From Rhexocercosporidium sp. MPI-PUGE-AT-0058 (Eukaryota; Ascomycota; Leotiomycetes; Helotiales), in contig JAGTJL010000001.1 in the NCBI GenBank assembly GCA_020746875.1, positions 3,720,001 through 3,784,000 of the forward strand: 64,000 bases of DNA, written 5' to 3'. The notes under the pieces were generated by a model. It was not told where the DNA came from. It saw only the letters and a list, made by a program, of their open reading frames with translations, and ran no database searches. Below are positions 13,540 to 25,310 of the stretch, piece after piece. Each line of letters opens with the position of its first letter. The stretch's first letter is position 1. Both the position numbers and the translations under genes were made by a program.

Positions 13540-14650
13540 TTATAAGATACGTGATTTTTTATACTTATAATATAAATATATTAGTAAAACGTTAATAGAT
13601 TTAGAGTTAATTTTATACTTAAAGAAACCGTATATATTCATAAACTTTATTCATAAAATCCTTATTTTTTTTTACGTAAATAATATTTAAGTACTTTACT
13701 ACTAAGACGACTTAAAGCTTAAACAGGATTTCATTAAGCGATTAAATTAAGTATATAATATACATAATCTTAAAGATATTAAACAATTTTTAAAGATTAA
13801 AATAATACGCGATAAAAAACGTAAAACTATCTTCTTAATTTATAGTTAATATATTAAGAAGATCACTCGAAAGTTTAAGCAAGCTAATAAAAAGTGTCTT
13901 ATAATACCGCTCTCTTAAATTAATCTTATTAAATACAAGGGATAAGCTTTAAAGAAATATATTAAAGCTTATTAAAAAAGAATTAAGTCGGTATTATATA
14001 TAGCAATCGTTATAAAACCAGACGTAGCTTTTATAATCGCCCAGCTCTTATAATTCGCGATAAATCTTAGTTTAAAGCATTTTATAATTATATATTAACT
14101 CATTCGCTACTTATTTAATACGCGCTTTTTAAGTATTATATATAAAAGTAATTAAAAGAAAGCGCTTTATATTACTTTAAATATATCTTTCGCAAATAAC
14201 GTCGAAACTCAAAAGTTATTTTAAAATTATATAATCTTATTATTCGGCGGGCTAATAATTTAAAAAGCATTAAAGTAATTTATAATTATTACGTCGATTA
14301 TTAAAGCAGAATTACTAATATTAAAATATATTAAAAAAAAAGTTATAGCTTTTTAACGATTCTTTTAAAACTTAACTCTTAATATTAATAAGACTTAAGA
14401 AATCTTTTATAATAATTAATAAATAATTAAACTAATTATAAATAATATTAAGAAGATTATTATTAAGTTTCGTTATATAAATATTTAAAATATATAACTT
14501 AAGTAAAAATATACTTATAAATCATTTAAAGTAATATATTTTTTAATTATTAATATACTTATTAATAAGCTTACGAAGAATTTATTTTACTAGAAATTCG
14601 AGCTTTTTAAAGCACTCTTAAACTTTAATAATTATTAATCTTAAGTTAAA
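13540..14650 (+). pseudogene. Copia-A copy 1 reverse transcriptase and RNase H (ghost)
   Basis: Plus-strand translation gives the Copia reverse transcriptase box FFYVNNI at about 13667-13687, where the family has YVDD, followed by a readable RT C-terminal part. The RNase H segment (about 14,140-14,640) keeps the SKVILKLYN-type strand, the TSIIKAELLIL block (TSTTEAELLAL in typical fungal Copia), and a C-terminal KFELFKALLNF tail. Stops interrupt it throughout, mostly TAA or TAG at positions where glutamine or tryptophan is usual. It was the polymerase of the element and is now non-functional. Confidence 0.85.
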
Positions 14651-14776
14651 GAGCTTTAAATATATTTATCAAAAGTATATTAAAAATATTTTTATATAAT
14701 CTTTTATTTATAAAAACTTTTTTAATTTAATATTTTAAGTATTTACGCTTTAAAAACGCTAAACGTAAACGTAAAA

Positions 14777-14890
14777 TCTAGCCCGAGCTTAAGTAAAGTT
14801 TACTTAAATCTAGCTTAAGCTTAAGCAAAGATTATTTAAATTCGGCCCGAGTCCAGATAAAGTCTATTTAAATTTAATTTAAGCTCATAA
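14777..14890 (+). repeat. 32-bp minisatellite, 3.5 units (Copia-A copy 1)
   Basis: Three full 32-bp units start at 14777, 14809 and 14841, followed by a partial unit. Each unit begins TCTAGC or TTCGGC, has a central CCGAG/TTAAG core and ends TATTTAAA or TACTTAAA. It lies just after the RNase H ghost. The sister copy at 20501 has only two full units. Confidence 0.8.
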
Positions 14891-16900
14891 ATAATCTATT
14901 AAAAGCGTAAAAATCCATTTAAGCTTAAATTAACGAGTAATTATCGTTTTTAAAATCTTCGCGAATTTTTCTAAACTTTATATAAAATTATTAAATTCTA
15001 TTAAAGATCTCGTATTAATATTAATATTATTATTAAAATTATCTTTCTTATTACGCTTTAGACTTAGCTTTTAAAAGCGTATTAAAAGATTTAATTTTAT
15101 ATTCTTATTAGACTTATTATTACTCGCTAAGTCTTTTATTAAAGCTTTTAAAATAGTTTTATACTTTTTAATACTTTATAAATCGGTTAATAAAATATTT
15201 AATTAATTATAATATAATTATTATACTTTTTTATTATTAAAGTTTATAATTATAATTAATCTTTTGTTATATTTAAATATATCTCCTATAGTAAAATTAC
15301 ACTTATAACTAAAAGTATAATTATAATATCGACTTTTAATAGCGAGAATATTAATAAAGTAATATTTATAATTACTACGGCTATAAATAATAGCGCGAAT
15401 ATATAATAAATAAGGATCCGCAAACTCCTTTCTTAAATCTTAATTAATATAAATGAAATAAATTATTAATAAAAAGTAAGCTTTAAAATAATATATATAT
15501 ACCTTAAGCGCGCTTAATAGAAAAGCGAAGCTTAAATAAAATGCGAGACGATTTACGCTTTTTTAAAATTAATAAAGAATAAATGCGAATCTTAAAAGCA
15601 AAAAGAGAGGTAAAAGAGAAAATCGAACTAAAACGCGAAACGCGTAAAGCAAAGGAAGTATATTAAAAGCTATTTTTATTTAATATAATAACGCTTTTAC
15701 TTAATATAATTAATAATAATAAAGTATTAAAAAAACGCGTAAAAGTCTTCTTAAATAATAAGTTTAGCTTAATATAAGAAGATCGAGGGAGAATTAACTT
15801 ATTATTAAAGTTATTAATAAGCGCATTTTCATTTTCGCGTAAAGAAAAATACTATTAATTATTTTTAAGATTTATTTTAACGACCGAATAAACAGAAAAA
15901 AGATTATTAAAAAGCTTATTAATAAGCTTATTATTAAATACTTTTTAATTATTAAACTTATCTTTAAAATCCTATAATATAATTATTAGCGATTAATTTA
16001 ATAGTACTAAAGTTATTTAAAAATAAAATTAAGAAATTAAATTAAAAAAGACCTTACTTAACGAGTTATAATTTAATTATTAATACGCGTAATCGTTATT
16101 TTAAAAGCTTTAAAAAGTATAATTAATAATTAAAGAGAATTTATTAAAAGAAATAAAAGATCAGAAAATAAAAAAAATAAACAAATAAATAAGTAAGCAC
16201 ACAAGTATAAAATACGTTAATATTAAGCAAAAGTTAATTATAATAATATAAAGGTTAATATATATATATTCTTAAGAGTAATCGTAATTACGCTACTACG
16301 GAATAAGACGCTTAAACTAATAATAAACCTATTAACCCGGGAAGCGGCGTATTATATAAGCTAATAAAAAGCTAGCACACACCGTTACAGCTTCTTATTA
16401 TATATAATAATCACTTTAAAAAGACTAAATTCATTAATTATAATTTAATAACTTAATAATTAAATAAGACGATACGAAATCTTAATTGCAGACCGAATCT
16501 TATTTTAGCTTTATTTCTAAAACCTACGATTTACACGCGTTAAACATAATAATTAAAATCTTATTTACTTAATTACTATAGCTTAATTATATTTTTAAAT
16601 CTTATTTATTTAATTATATATAATTTAAATATATATTTATATTCTCATTTATTACTAATATTAATTACTTAACAGATTACTTATATTAATATATAAAATC
16701 CTTATATATTATATCTTTAAAGCGCGTATTAATATTTTCATTTATTATAATATCCTAAAAATATTAATTTGCTGCTCGGCGTTATATTTTTACTAAGAAT
16801 TAATATATATACTTAAGGAGCTTATATTATATTTCTTAATTACTTATGCGCTTTTAAATAATAAGGCTTATTTATATAACGGAGCCTTACTATAAGGGTA
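14891..16900 (+). other. Unassigned 2 kb between RNase H and 3' LTR of Copia-A copy 1
   Basis: Copia elements usually end soon after RNase H, but here about 2 kb separates it from the 3' LTR. The same stretch is present in copy 2 (about 20,580-22,881, where a solo LTR has inserted). Plus-strand translation from about 15,380 to 16,450 gives a lysine/arginine-rich ghost with many stops that I could not match to a family. It could be an extra 3' ORF of the element, or an older element that had nested in their common ancestor. Confidence 0.5.
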
Positions 16901-17092
16901 TATCGCGCCTTAGCGCAGTCTACTAATCATATATATATTCTCGTAAGCACTCACGTATATATATATACTCGAGTCATAGTCCTTTCTTATAGAAGGTAAC
17001 GCTTACTTTAATATATCTTTTTGAACCCTTGCTCTCCACGTTAATCGTAGAGCTCTTGAACCACTAAAAGCCTGCTTTACTTCTGTACGACA
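16901..17092 (+). repeat. Copia-A LTR, copy 2, shared by two tandem elements (192 bp)
   Basis: It starts TATCGCGCCTTAGCGCAG and ends GTACGACA, matching 22882-23069 directly and 4155-4344 in inverse. It is the 3' LTR of copy 1 and at the same time the 5' LTR of copy 2, which begins right behind it. The inner portion (about 17,000-17,090) keeps more CA and TG than surrounding DNA. Confidence 0.88.
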
Positions 17093-19269
17093 CTCGTTAA
17101 TTATATATTATAAATAAAAGAGTATAATAAAGTGTTTTAATATATTAAAAGCTTTAAAACTTAAGTTTAAAAGCAATTTAAACTCTTAATATATAAATTT
17201 AAGCATAATTAAAAGAAAGTAATTATTATAATTCGAGGATTTACAAAATATAAGAAATAAGCTAATAAGCTCGGAATTAACCTCGAGCTCTTATTAACGG
17301 CAACTTATAAACTAAATAACGAAGTTAAAAAAGCTAATTAAAAAGCAATTAATAAAGGCATTAAAATAAGATTATTAGTTAATCTCTCTATAGATTTAAG
17401 CATTAAATATGCACCCGTAAGGATTTATTTATATAATAAAAGCTTAAGGTAAGTAAATAATTAATTATTACTTATTAAAGTTAATAATAAGTAGTTTCGG
17501 AACTATTTTCAATAATATAACCCAGCGCTTATTATAAGATTTATTATAAATTTCAAATTAAATTAAAATAAAATTTATATATATAATTATAAAGCGTACA
17601 TATTAATAATAAAAAAAGCTAAAAGATAAAATAAAAAAGCGTTTAAAATAATTACGCGTGTGTATATTAAATATTTTATAAGTTTTTATGTTTTTAATAT
17701 TTATAAAATTTAAGTGCTACGTCTCGACAAAATAATTATTACGCGTAACGTACGCTTTAATAAAGATAGCTTTTATATTACTTTAAATAAAAAAGTAAAG
17801 ATTATAATTTAAAAAGCTAAATTTATTTATAATCTCATTAAAGAAAATAAGTTTATTATAAATTAGGCTAGAATTATTAAGAATATTATTAAAAATATAA
17901 TTATTAAAGAAAATAATACGAATCTCTTAAGTAAAGACTTATTTTAATTATATATTAAACGAATTTAAAGATTAATTAAAAGCTTTAAGAGTCAGAACTT
18001 AAAAGTAAAAAAGTATATTAATAGCTTAAGTATAATAAATAGACTTTTAATTTTAAAATATATTCTTATTTTAAAAAGCTTTCTTAAATAAAATAAAAAG
18101 TTAAAAAAGAATAAGTTAAATTAAAAGTTTATTTTAAATATAAAATAAAACTTAAAGGCATTCGACTCGCGTAAGAATATATAACTTATTAATCGAGATT
18201 CGAACGTATTATAAAATTAAGCGTAAGATTTGCCTCGATTATTACGTATTAAGATTTAAATATTATTAAGACCTCGATTATAAAAAGAGTCTTCGGTAAT
18301 AATTTTAATATTATATTTTTAAATTAAAATATAAAGTGCTTAAACGACAAAAATAAAATAAATAAAAGTAACACGTTCTTAAATTATAATAAAAAAAGCT
18401 TAATTAAAATTAAATATATTTATTAAAAGTTTAGCAAAAGTAAAAAAGCTAATTAAAAGTAAAAAGAAAAGAAAAAAATTATAAAAAGATTAAAATAATA
18501 AAGTATTTATAATACTTATAGCTTTTTTTTTTAAATAAACACGCCTTAATAAAGGCAACCTTAAACTTAAGAATAAGCTTAATTTCGGGAGTAATTAAAT
18601 CTTTAATTAATATAATAATCTTTAATTTAAAATTAATTAAACACTTTAAGGGCTTATACTTAATTAATATATATTATTAAAAGAATAAAATAATCTTTAA
18701 AATTTAACGAAAACTATATATTATATAATTGTAATAATAATATAATCGAGCTATTAATTACTAAAAGGGAAAATCTTACTTTTAAAAATTAAAGTTTAAA
18801 ATTTTTTATTTAAATTAAAACGATAAAATAATCTTAAGAATTACTTAATAAAAAAGTAATTTAAAAAAGATATAAGCCTAAAAATAAAAATAATAAATAA
18901 ATAAAGTTATTAAACCTTAAAAGTATTTAATTTAAGTATTATATTAATACTTGTCTCGCTTATATAAGTTTTTAAATATAAGTTAAATTTAAAGGAATAT
19001 ATTTTAAAATATAAATCTTAAATTATTATATAAAGTAATCTTTAAAATAAATTAATAATCGTCTTTATATACGTTAACACGCTCTTAATTAAATCCTTTT
19101 AAATCGCTATAGCGCTCGTAGCTTATTTTAACTTAAAAATTAAATGCTTTAACGTAATTAACGCGTTTATTAACGCTTTTCGAAATATAAATAACAAAAT
19201 CGTATATTATAATTTCCCTTTAGGTTTTAATAAGCTTAAATATATATTATAAATTAATCGCGCTTTTTA

Positions 19270-20380
19270 TAAAATACATAACTCTCCGTATTTATAATAT
19301 AAGTATATTAATAAAACGTTAATAAATTTAAGGCTAATTTTATATTTAAAGGAATTGTATATATTTATAGACTTTATTTATAAAATCCTTATTTTCTTTT
19401 ATATAAATAATATTTAAATATTTTATTATTAAGATAATTTAAAGCTTAAATAAAATTTTATTAAGTAATTAAATTAAACGTATAATATATATAATTTTAA
19501 AAATATTAAATAATTCTTAAGAATTAAAATAATATATAATAAAAAGCGTAAGACTATTTTCTTAATTTATAATTAATATATTAAAAAAATTACTCGAAAG
19601 TTTAAATAAATTAATAAAAAGTGTCTTACGATACTACTCTTTTAAATCGATCTTATTAAATATAAAGGACAAACTTTAAAAAAACATATTAAAGCTTATT
19701 AAAAGAAAATTAAGTCGGTATTATATATAATAATCGTTATAAAACTAAACATAGCTTTTATAATTACTTAACTTTTATAATTTATAATAAATTTTAATTT
19801 AAAGCATTTTATAATTATATATTAACTTATTTATTACTTATTTAATATGCGTTTTTTAAATATTATATATAAAAGTAATTAAAAAAAGCGCTTTATATTA
19901 CTTTAAATGTATTTTTTATAAATAAAGTCGAAACTCGAAAGTTATTTTAAGATTATATAATTTTATTATTTAATAAGTTAATAATTTAAAAAGTATTAAA
20001 ATAATTTACAATTATTACGTTAATTATTAAAGTAAAACTATTAATATTAAAATATATTAAAAAAAAGCTATAGCTTTTTAACGATTCTTTTAAAACTTAA
20101 CTTTTAATATCAATAAGACTTAAGAAATCTTTTATAATAATTAATAAATAATTAAATTAATTATAAATAACATTAAAAGAATTATTATTAAGCTTTATTA
20201 TATAAATATTTAAAATATATAGCTTAAATAAAAATATATTTATAAATTATTTAAAATAATATATTTTTTAACTGTTAATATACTTATTAATAAGCTTACG
20301 AAAAATTTATTTTATTAAAAATTCGAGCTTTTTAAAGTATTCTTAAACTTTAATAATTATTAATTTTAAGTTAAAAAGCT
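19270..20380 (+). pseudogene. Copia-A copy 2 reverse transcriptase and RNase H (ghost)
   Basis: This is a direct counterpart of 13,540-14,650, with the RT box read as FYINNI near 19,400 and the RNase H strands from about 19,870. It has more stops than the copy 1 version; several codons that still read through in copy 1 (for example CGA, CAA) are TAA or TTA-like here. Non-functional. Confidence 0.82.
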
Positions 20381-20500
20381 TTAAATATATTTATTAAAAG
20401 TATATTAAAAATATCTTTATATAATCTTTTATTTATAAAACTTTTTTAATTTAATATTTTAAATATTTGCGTTTTAAAAACGCCGAAAATAAACGCGAAA

Positions 20501-20575
20501 TCTAGCCTAAGCTTAGGCAAAGACTATTTAAATCCGGCCCGAGCTTAAATAAAGTCCGTTTAAATTTAATTTAAG
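20501..20575 (+). repeat. 32-bp minisatellite, 2.3 units (Copia-A copy 2)
   Basis: Two full units at 20501 and 20533 and a partial third, homologous to 14777-14890 in copy 1. The copies differ by one unit. Confidence 0.78.
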
Positions 20576-20850
20576 TTTATAAATAATTTATTAAAAGCGT
20601 AAAAAGAATTTACTTAAGTTTAAATTAACAAGTAGTTATTATTTTTAAGACTTTTACGAACTTCTTTAAACTTTATATAAAATTATTAAATTTTACTAAA
20701 AATCTTATATTAATATTAATATTATTATTAAAGTTATTTTTTTATTATATTTTAAACTTAGCTTTTAAAAGCGTATTAAAAGATTTAACTTTATATTCTT
20801 ATTAAACTTCTTATTATTTACTAAGTCTTTTATTAAGGCTTTTAAAGTAA

Positions 20851-21131
20851 TGTGGTGGGGTTGACCTCAGAGGCCCATTTGTCACGTGATTGAGCTGCAT
20901 CTTGCTGTATTTAAGATAGCTTCTAAGGCAATATCCTTTAAGGATAATAACGATTCTTATTATTATAACTTTTCCTTCTTCTTTAAACTATACCTCTCTC
21001 CTCCCTTAATAAATTATACTCCTTAAATATATAATATCTTTAGTATTCGTTAAATAAGTATTTCCTACGTTTACCCTCCGGCACTTACTTTATTACCCTC
21101 TTATTATGTGCTTAGTGTTTTCCCCTCCACA
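20851..21131 (+). mobile_element. Solo LTR, little RIP-affected (281 bp)
   Basis: It begins TGTGGTGGGGTTGACC and ends CCCCTCCACA, giving the short inverted ends TGTGG/CCACA typical of an LTR. GTAA is duplicated on both sides (20847-20850 and 21132-21135), and copy 1 of the host element (about 15,150) lacks the insert. No internal region remains, so it is a solo LTR left by recombination. It keeps CACGTG, TGAGC, TTGCTG and other CA/TG-rich words, so it is much less mutated than the DNA it sits in. A related copy is at 31213-31476. Confidence 0.85.
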
Positions 21132-22881
21132 GTAATTTTATACTTTTTAATACTTTATAAATCGGTTAATAAAATGCTTAATTAATTATAATATAATTAT
21201 TATACTTTTTTATTATTAAAGTCTATAATTATAATTAATTTTTTATTATATTTAAGTATATCTTTTGTAACGAAATTATACTTATAACCGAAGGTATAAT
21301 TATAATATCGACTTTTAATAGCGAAAGTATTAATAAAGTAATATTTACGGTTATTATAATTATAAATAATAGCGCGAATATATAATAAATAAAGATTTAT
21401 AAACTTCTTTTTTAAATTTTAATTAATATAAATAAAATGAATTATTAATAAAAAGTAAGTTTTAAAATAATATATATATACTTCGAGCGCGCTTAATAAA
21501 AGAGTAAAGCTTAAATAAAGTACGAGACGATTTACGCTTCTTTAAAATTAATAAAAAATAAATACAAGTCTTAAAAATAAAAGAAGGAATAAGAAAAAGA
21601 GTCGAACTAAGACGCGAAACGCGTAAAGTAAAAGGAATATATTAAAAGCTATTTTTATTTAATATAATAACGCTTTTACTTAATATAATTAATAATAGTA
21701 AAACATTAAAAAAACGCGTAAGAGTCTTCTTAAATAATAAGCTTAGCTTAATATAAGAAAATCGAAAGAAAATTAACTTATTATTAAAGTTATTAATACA
21801 CATATTTTTATTTTTATATATAAAAAAATATTATTAATTATTTTTAGAATTTATTTTAACGACTAAATAAATAAGAGAAGGATTATTAAAAGGCTTATTA
21901 ATAAGTTTATTATTAAATACTTTTTAATTATCGAACTTATCTTTAAAATCTTATAATATAATTATTAGCGATTAATTTAATAATATTAAAGTCCCTTAAA
22001 AAATTAAATTAAAAAATTAAATTAAAAAAAAACTTACTTAGCGAGCTGCGATTTAATTATTAATGCGCGTAGTCGCTGCTTTAAAAGCTTTAAAAAGTAT
22101 AGCTAATAATTAAGGAGAATTTATTAAAAAAAATAAAAAATAAAAAGATAAAAAAAAAGAAATAAATAAATAAGTAAATACGTAAATATAAAGTGCGTTA
22201 ATATTAAGTAAAAGTTAATTATAATAATATAAAGGTTAATATATATACATTCTTAAAAGTAATTATAATCGCGTTACTATAATACGAGACGCTTAAATTA
22301 ATAATAAACCCATTAACCCGGGAGGCGGCGTATTACATAAATTAATAAAAAGCTAGTATACACCGTTACGGCTTTTTACTATATATAATAATTACTTTAA
22401 AAGGACTAAATTCACTAATTATAGCTTAATAATTTAATAATTAAATAAGACGGCATAAGATCTTAACTATAAATTAAACCTTATTTTAATCTTACTTTTA
22501 AAACCTGTAATTTATACGCGTTAAATATAATAATTAAGATTTTATTTACTTAATTACTATAACTTAATTATATTTTTAAATTTTATTTATTTAATTATAT
22601 ATAGTTTAAATACGTATTTATATTCTTATTTATTATTAATATTAATTGCTTAATAAATTACTTATATTAATATATAAAGTCTTTATATATTATATTTTTA
22701 AAGCGTATATTAATATTTTCATTTATTATAATATCTTAAAAGTATTAATTTATTACTCGGCGCTATACTTTTATTAAAAACTAATATATATACTTAAAGA
22801 GCTTATATTATATTTCTCGACTATTTATGCGCCTTTAAATAATAAGGCTTATTTATATAATAAAGCCTTATTATAAGGGTA

Positions 22882-23069
22882 TATCGCGCCTTAGCGTAGT
22901 CTATTAATTATATATATACTCTCGTAAACACTTACGTATATATATACTCGGGTCACAGTCCTCTCTTATAAAGGGTAACGCTCACTTTAATACATTTTTA
23001 AATCCTTACTCTTTACGTTAATCGTAGAACTCTTAAACTATTAAAAGCCTGCTCCACTTCTATACGACA
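22882..23069 (+). repeat. Copia-A LTR, copy 3 (188 bp)
   Basis: It starts TATCGCGCCTTAGCG and ends ATACGACA. It is the 3' LTR of Copia-A copy 2. It is followed directly by a truncated Gypsy-A piece, and no clean target duplication could be matched. Confidence 0.87.
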
Positions 23070-24499
23070 GACAGTTTATAAGTTAATATCGGGTGTCTTT
23101 ATATTATAGTAATTAACGTAAGAGAGATTATATACTAGCCTTCCTTTTTAATAATACCGCGCGTGTCGTAACTATTAAAAATAACGTTAGCTTAAGCTTT
23201 GCGAGTCGTTATAGCTTTTTTTAACGTAATATTACGGGATTCCCGGTCCGTAATAATTAGAAATTCGTTAAGAGCCGTGTAATTTCCGTCTATCTTATAC
23301 TTTTTTATATAGATTATACGCTTAAAAGCCGGAGAGACCTTTTTATATACGTCCTTAAACTAGTGAGAGCGAGTAATTTTATTAATAATAATATAAAAAG
23401 TGAATTTAACTCGGAAGTCGTTATAAATTATATTATTTATTAATAGCTAATTATATATTCTCTTAATAACTTAAACTCGGTTATAATCAAAGAACCGCTA
23501 ATTTAAAGCTATTAAAACGTCGGCAATAGTATTAGAAGTGCCGGTAAATTTGGGGTTTATATATTAAAGGATAATAATCTTTGCTTTATTAATAATATAC
23601 CGGAAGTAAGCCTTAACTTATAATAATCCGCTCTTAAAGTTACTCGAGTATTCTTTTATAAATAGCTTTATTTTTATTTTTTAAATATCGTACTCAATAT
23701 CGCTTTTATAATCGTTAAAAGAGATACGAAAGTATTTAACTTTAAAAGGCTTTATAACTTAAACCGAATTATTTAACTTTAATAAGTAATAGTCGGTAAT
23801 TAGCTAAAGGTTCGCTATAAGAACACGTACCGATCGATTGTGAGAAGGAGAAGGAATATAAGTTTTTTAACAAGGGTTATTAAGAATATATTAATCGAAG
23901 GCTTATTTAATAGCGGCAGTAATAATAAAGTTAATAAAGATCTCGATTAATTAATTTACCTTTGCTTATTAAGCGAGAGTAAGACCCTTTATAATAACGG
24001 TAAGCTTTAGCGAAGCGTTAAAGTAATTCTGAGGTTTATTTTTTAAATCGAAATTAAATTCTTCGAAGTTATTAAGTTCTTTTGTAAAAGTCTTAACTAA
24101 AAGAATAAGAGTATCGGTAAAGCTTAGCCGTAAGAGGGCGCTTCTTTTTTTAAAGCTTTATTAATAAAAAGGAGAAGTCGAAAGTAATAGTAACATAAAG
24201 TAAAAAAGTATTTAAGATTATTAATCGATTTATTAATTAAATATAAGTCGAAGTTCGAAGTCGAAGTCAAGTAGCGCGCGTTAAGTTATATAAAGTAAGT
24301 TAACGGCAAGAGGTTTTTTAGCTTTCTTTAAAGTAATTTATTATTAAAATAAAAAAGTACTTATTTATTAAATAAATAAAAGTATTAAAGTTCGTCGTTA
24401 ACTTATTATAAAAATAAGGAGACGCGACGCGCAAGACTTAATGAAATATAACGCTTTATAGCAAAAGGGTTATTAGTCTTTTCTTATATTACGGCTAGC
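23070..24499 (-). mobile_element. Truncated second Gypsy-A copy (gag end only)
   Basis: It parallels about 10,600-12,103 of the full Gypsy-A element in the same orientation, for example the block at 23,881-24,060 against 11,491-11,660. It ends with TTATATTACGGC, the inner edge of the 5' LTR, after which homology stops abruptly. Only the gag region is present. pol and nearly all of the LTRs are missing, apparently cut off by the flanking Copia-A and Copia-B elements. Confidence 0.8.
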
Positions 24500-24512
24500 T
24501 AAAAATTAATAT

Positions 24513-24805
24513 TATTGATTATATTATGTTGCCTATCCCTCCCGGTAATAAGTAACAACTTAGTTAATCGTGGTGAGACTCGATTACATAATGTAAAGCT
24601 TTAATTATATTTTATATATTTATTTAAGTTTAAAAAGCTACTTTTAATATGTCGATGAGAACTTTATATATAAGAAGCTCTTATTATACGCTAGTTCTAA
24701 AGTAGCTAGCGTTAAGTGCTCTTTATTTACTTTTTATAATATATAACCCTTATATTAACTTATTCTTTATATTTACGTAGTTCCGTGAATATTATTATTT
24801 ATATA
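24513..24805 (-). repeat. Copia-B 3' LTR (293 bp)
   Basis: It matches 30518-30810 over its whole length, including CCTATCCCTCCCGG near the left end. It is more heavily converted to TA than its partner at its right end: about 24,720-24,805 is nearly all A/T where the partner keeps CTCCTGCGATATGC. Confidence 0.85.
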
Positions 24806-24859
24806 TTAATAACTCTTCTTTAAGAGTATGCCTTTTTTTTATTTATTTAGTTAATTTAA

Positions 24860-25310
24860 TATCGAACTTATTAGTCTCGATTAACTTACGTAATGCTAAG
24901 TAAGCCTTTAACTTAGTCATGGCGTCGGCGGGGTTATTAATTCCGTTAATTTAGTCGACTCTATCGATTTCCTTACGTTTGTAGCTTTAACGAAGGCATA
25001 TAAAGTCGACTATTAATCTCTTCTCTTATGTTATACTTAGTTTAACGATATAGTCGTAAATTAATTTAAAATCCGTGTAAATACGTAATAAAATAGTCGT
25101 ATTAAGTACTGCCTTAAATGTTAACTTAATAGCTAATATTATATTAAAGCCGTTATTTATTATAAAGAGTTTTAAGATTAATATAAAACGGGTAATTATT
25201 TTATATTTTATACTTAATTAATAAAGTATATTAACTTTTCCGTCTTTATTAATAGTAATAATAACGAAACCGATTTGCGAGTTATAATCGGCGTTATTAA
25301 CGAAGCTTTT
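24860..25310 (-). pseudogene. Copia-B RNase H (ghost)
   Basis: Minus-strand translation gives NNADYNSQIGFVI, then TRSVL, then EKRLIVDFICLR, and an intact NPADAMTK box near 24,915-24,940. This is the C-terminal RNase H of fungal Copia polyproteins. Several stops are present. The plus-strand open frames here are antisense. Confidence 0.85.

Larger units (their letters stand above)
4345..17092 (+). mobile_element. Copia-A copy 1, plus strand, interrupted by Gypsy-A
   Basis: Two pieces, 4345-5854 and 12356-17092, form one Ty1/Copia element cut by the Gypsy-A insertion. The order is a gag-like 5' part, reverse transcriptase ghost (about 13,540-14,100), RNase H ghost (about 14,140-14,640), a 32-bp minisatellite, roughly 2 kb of unassigned sequence, then the 3' LTR at 16901-17092. 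It has no 5' LTR of its own: at 4345 it starts inside the internal region next to the inverted LTR of copy 0. Relative to copy 0 it lacks the 1660-2805 segment. All frames are broken by RIP-type changes. Confidence 0.8.
16901..23069 (+). mobile_element. Copia-A copy 2, plus strand, RIP-degraded
   Basis: This Ty1/Copia element of about 6.17 kb runs between LTRs at 16901-17092 and 22882-23069. About 17,146-18,090 parallels the gag-like part of copy 1 (4921-5854). The RT box (YINN, about 19,400) and RNase H (about 19,870-20,380) parallel copy 1. A 32-bp minisatellite lies at 20501 and a solo LTR of another family has inserted at 20851-21131. Its 5' LTR joins directly to sequence that in copy 0 lies near 1722, so its 5' internal region differs from both other copies. 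Many more changes have built up here than in copy 1. Confidence 0.85.
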
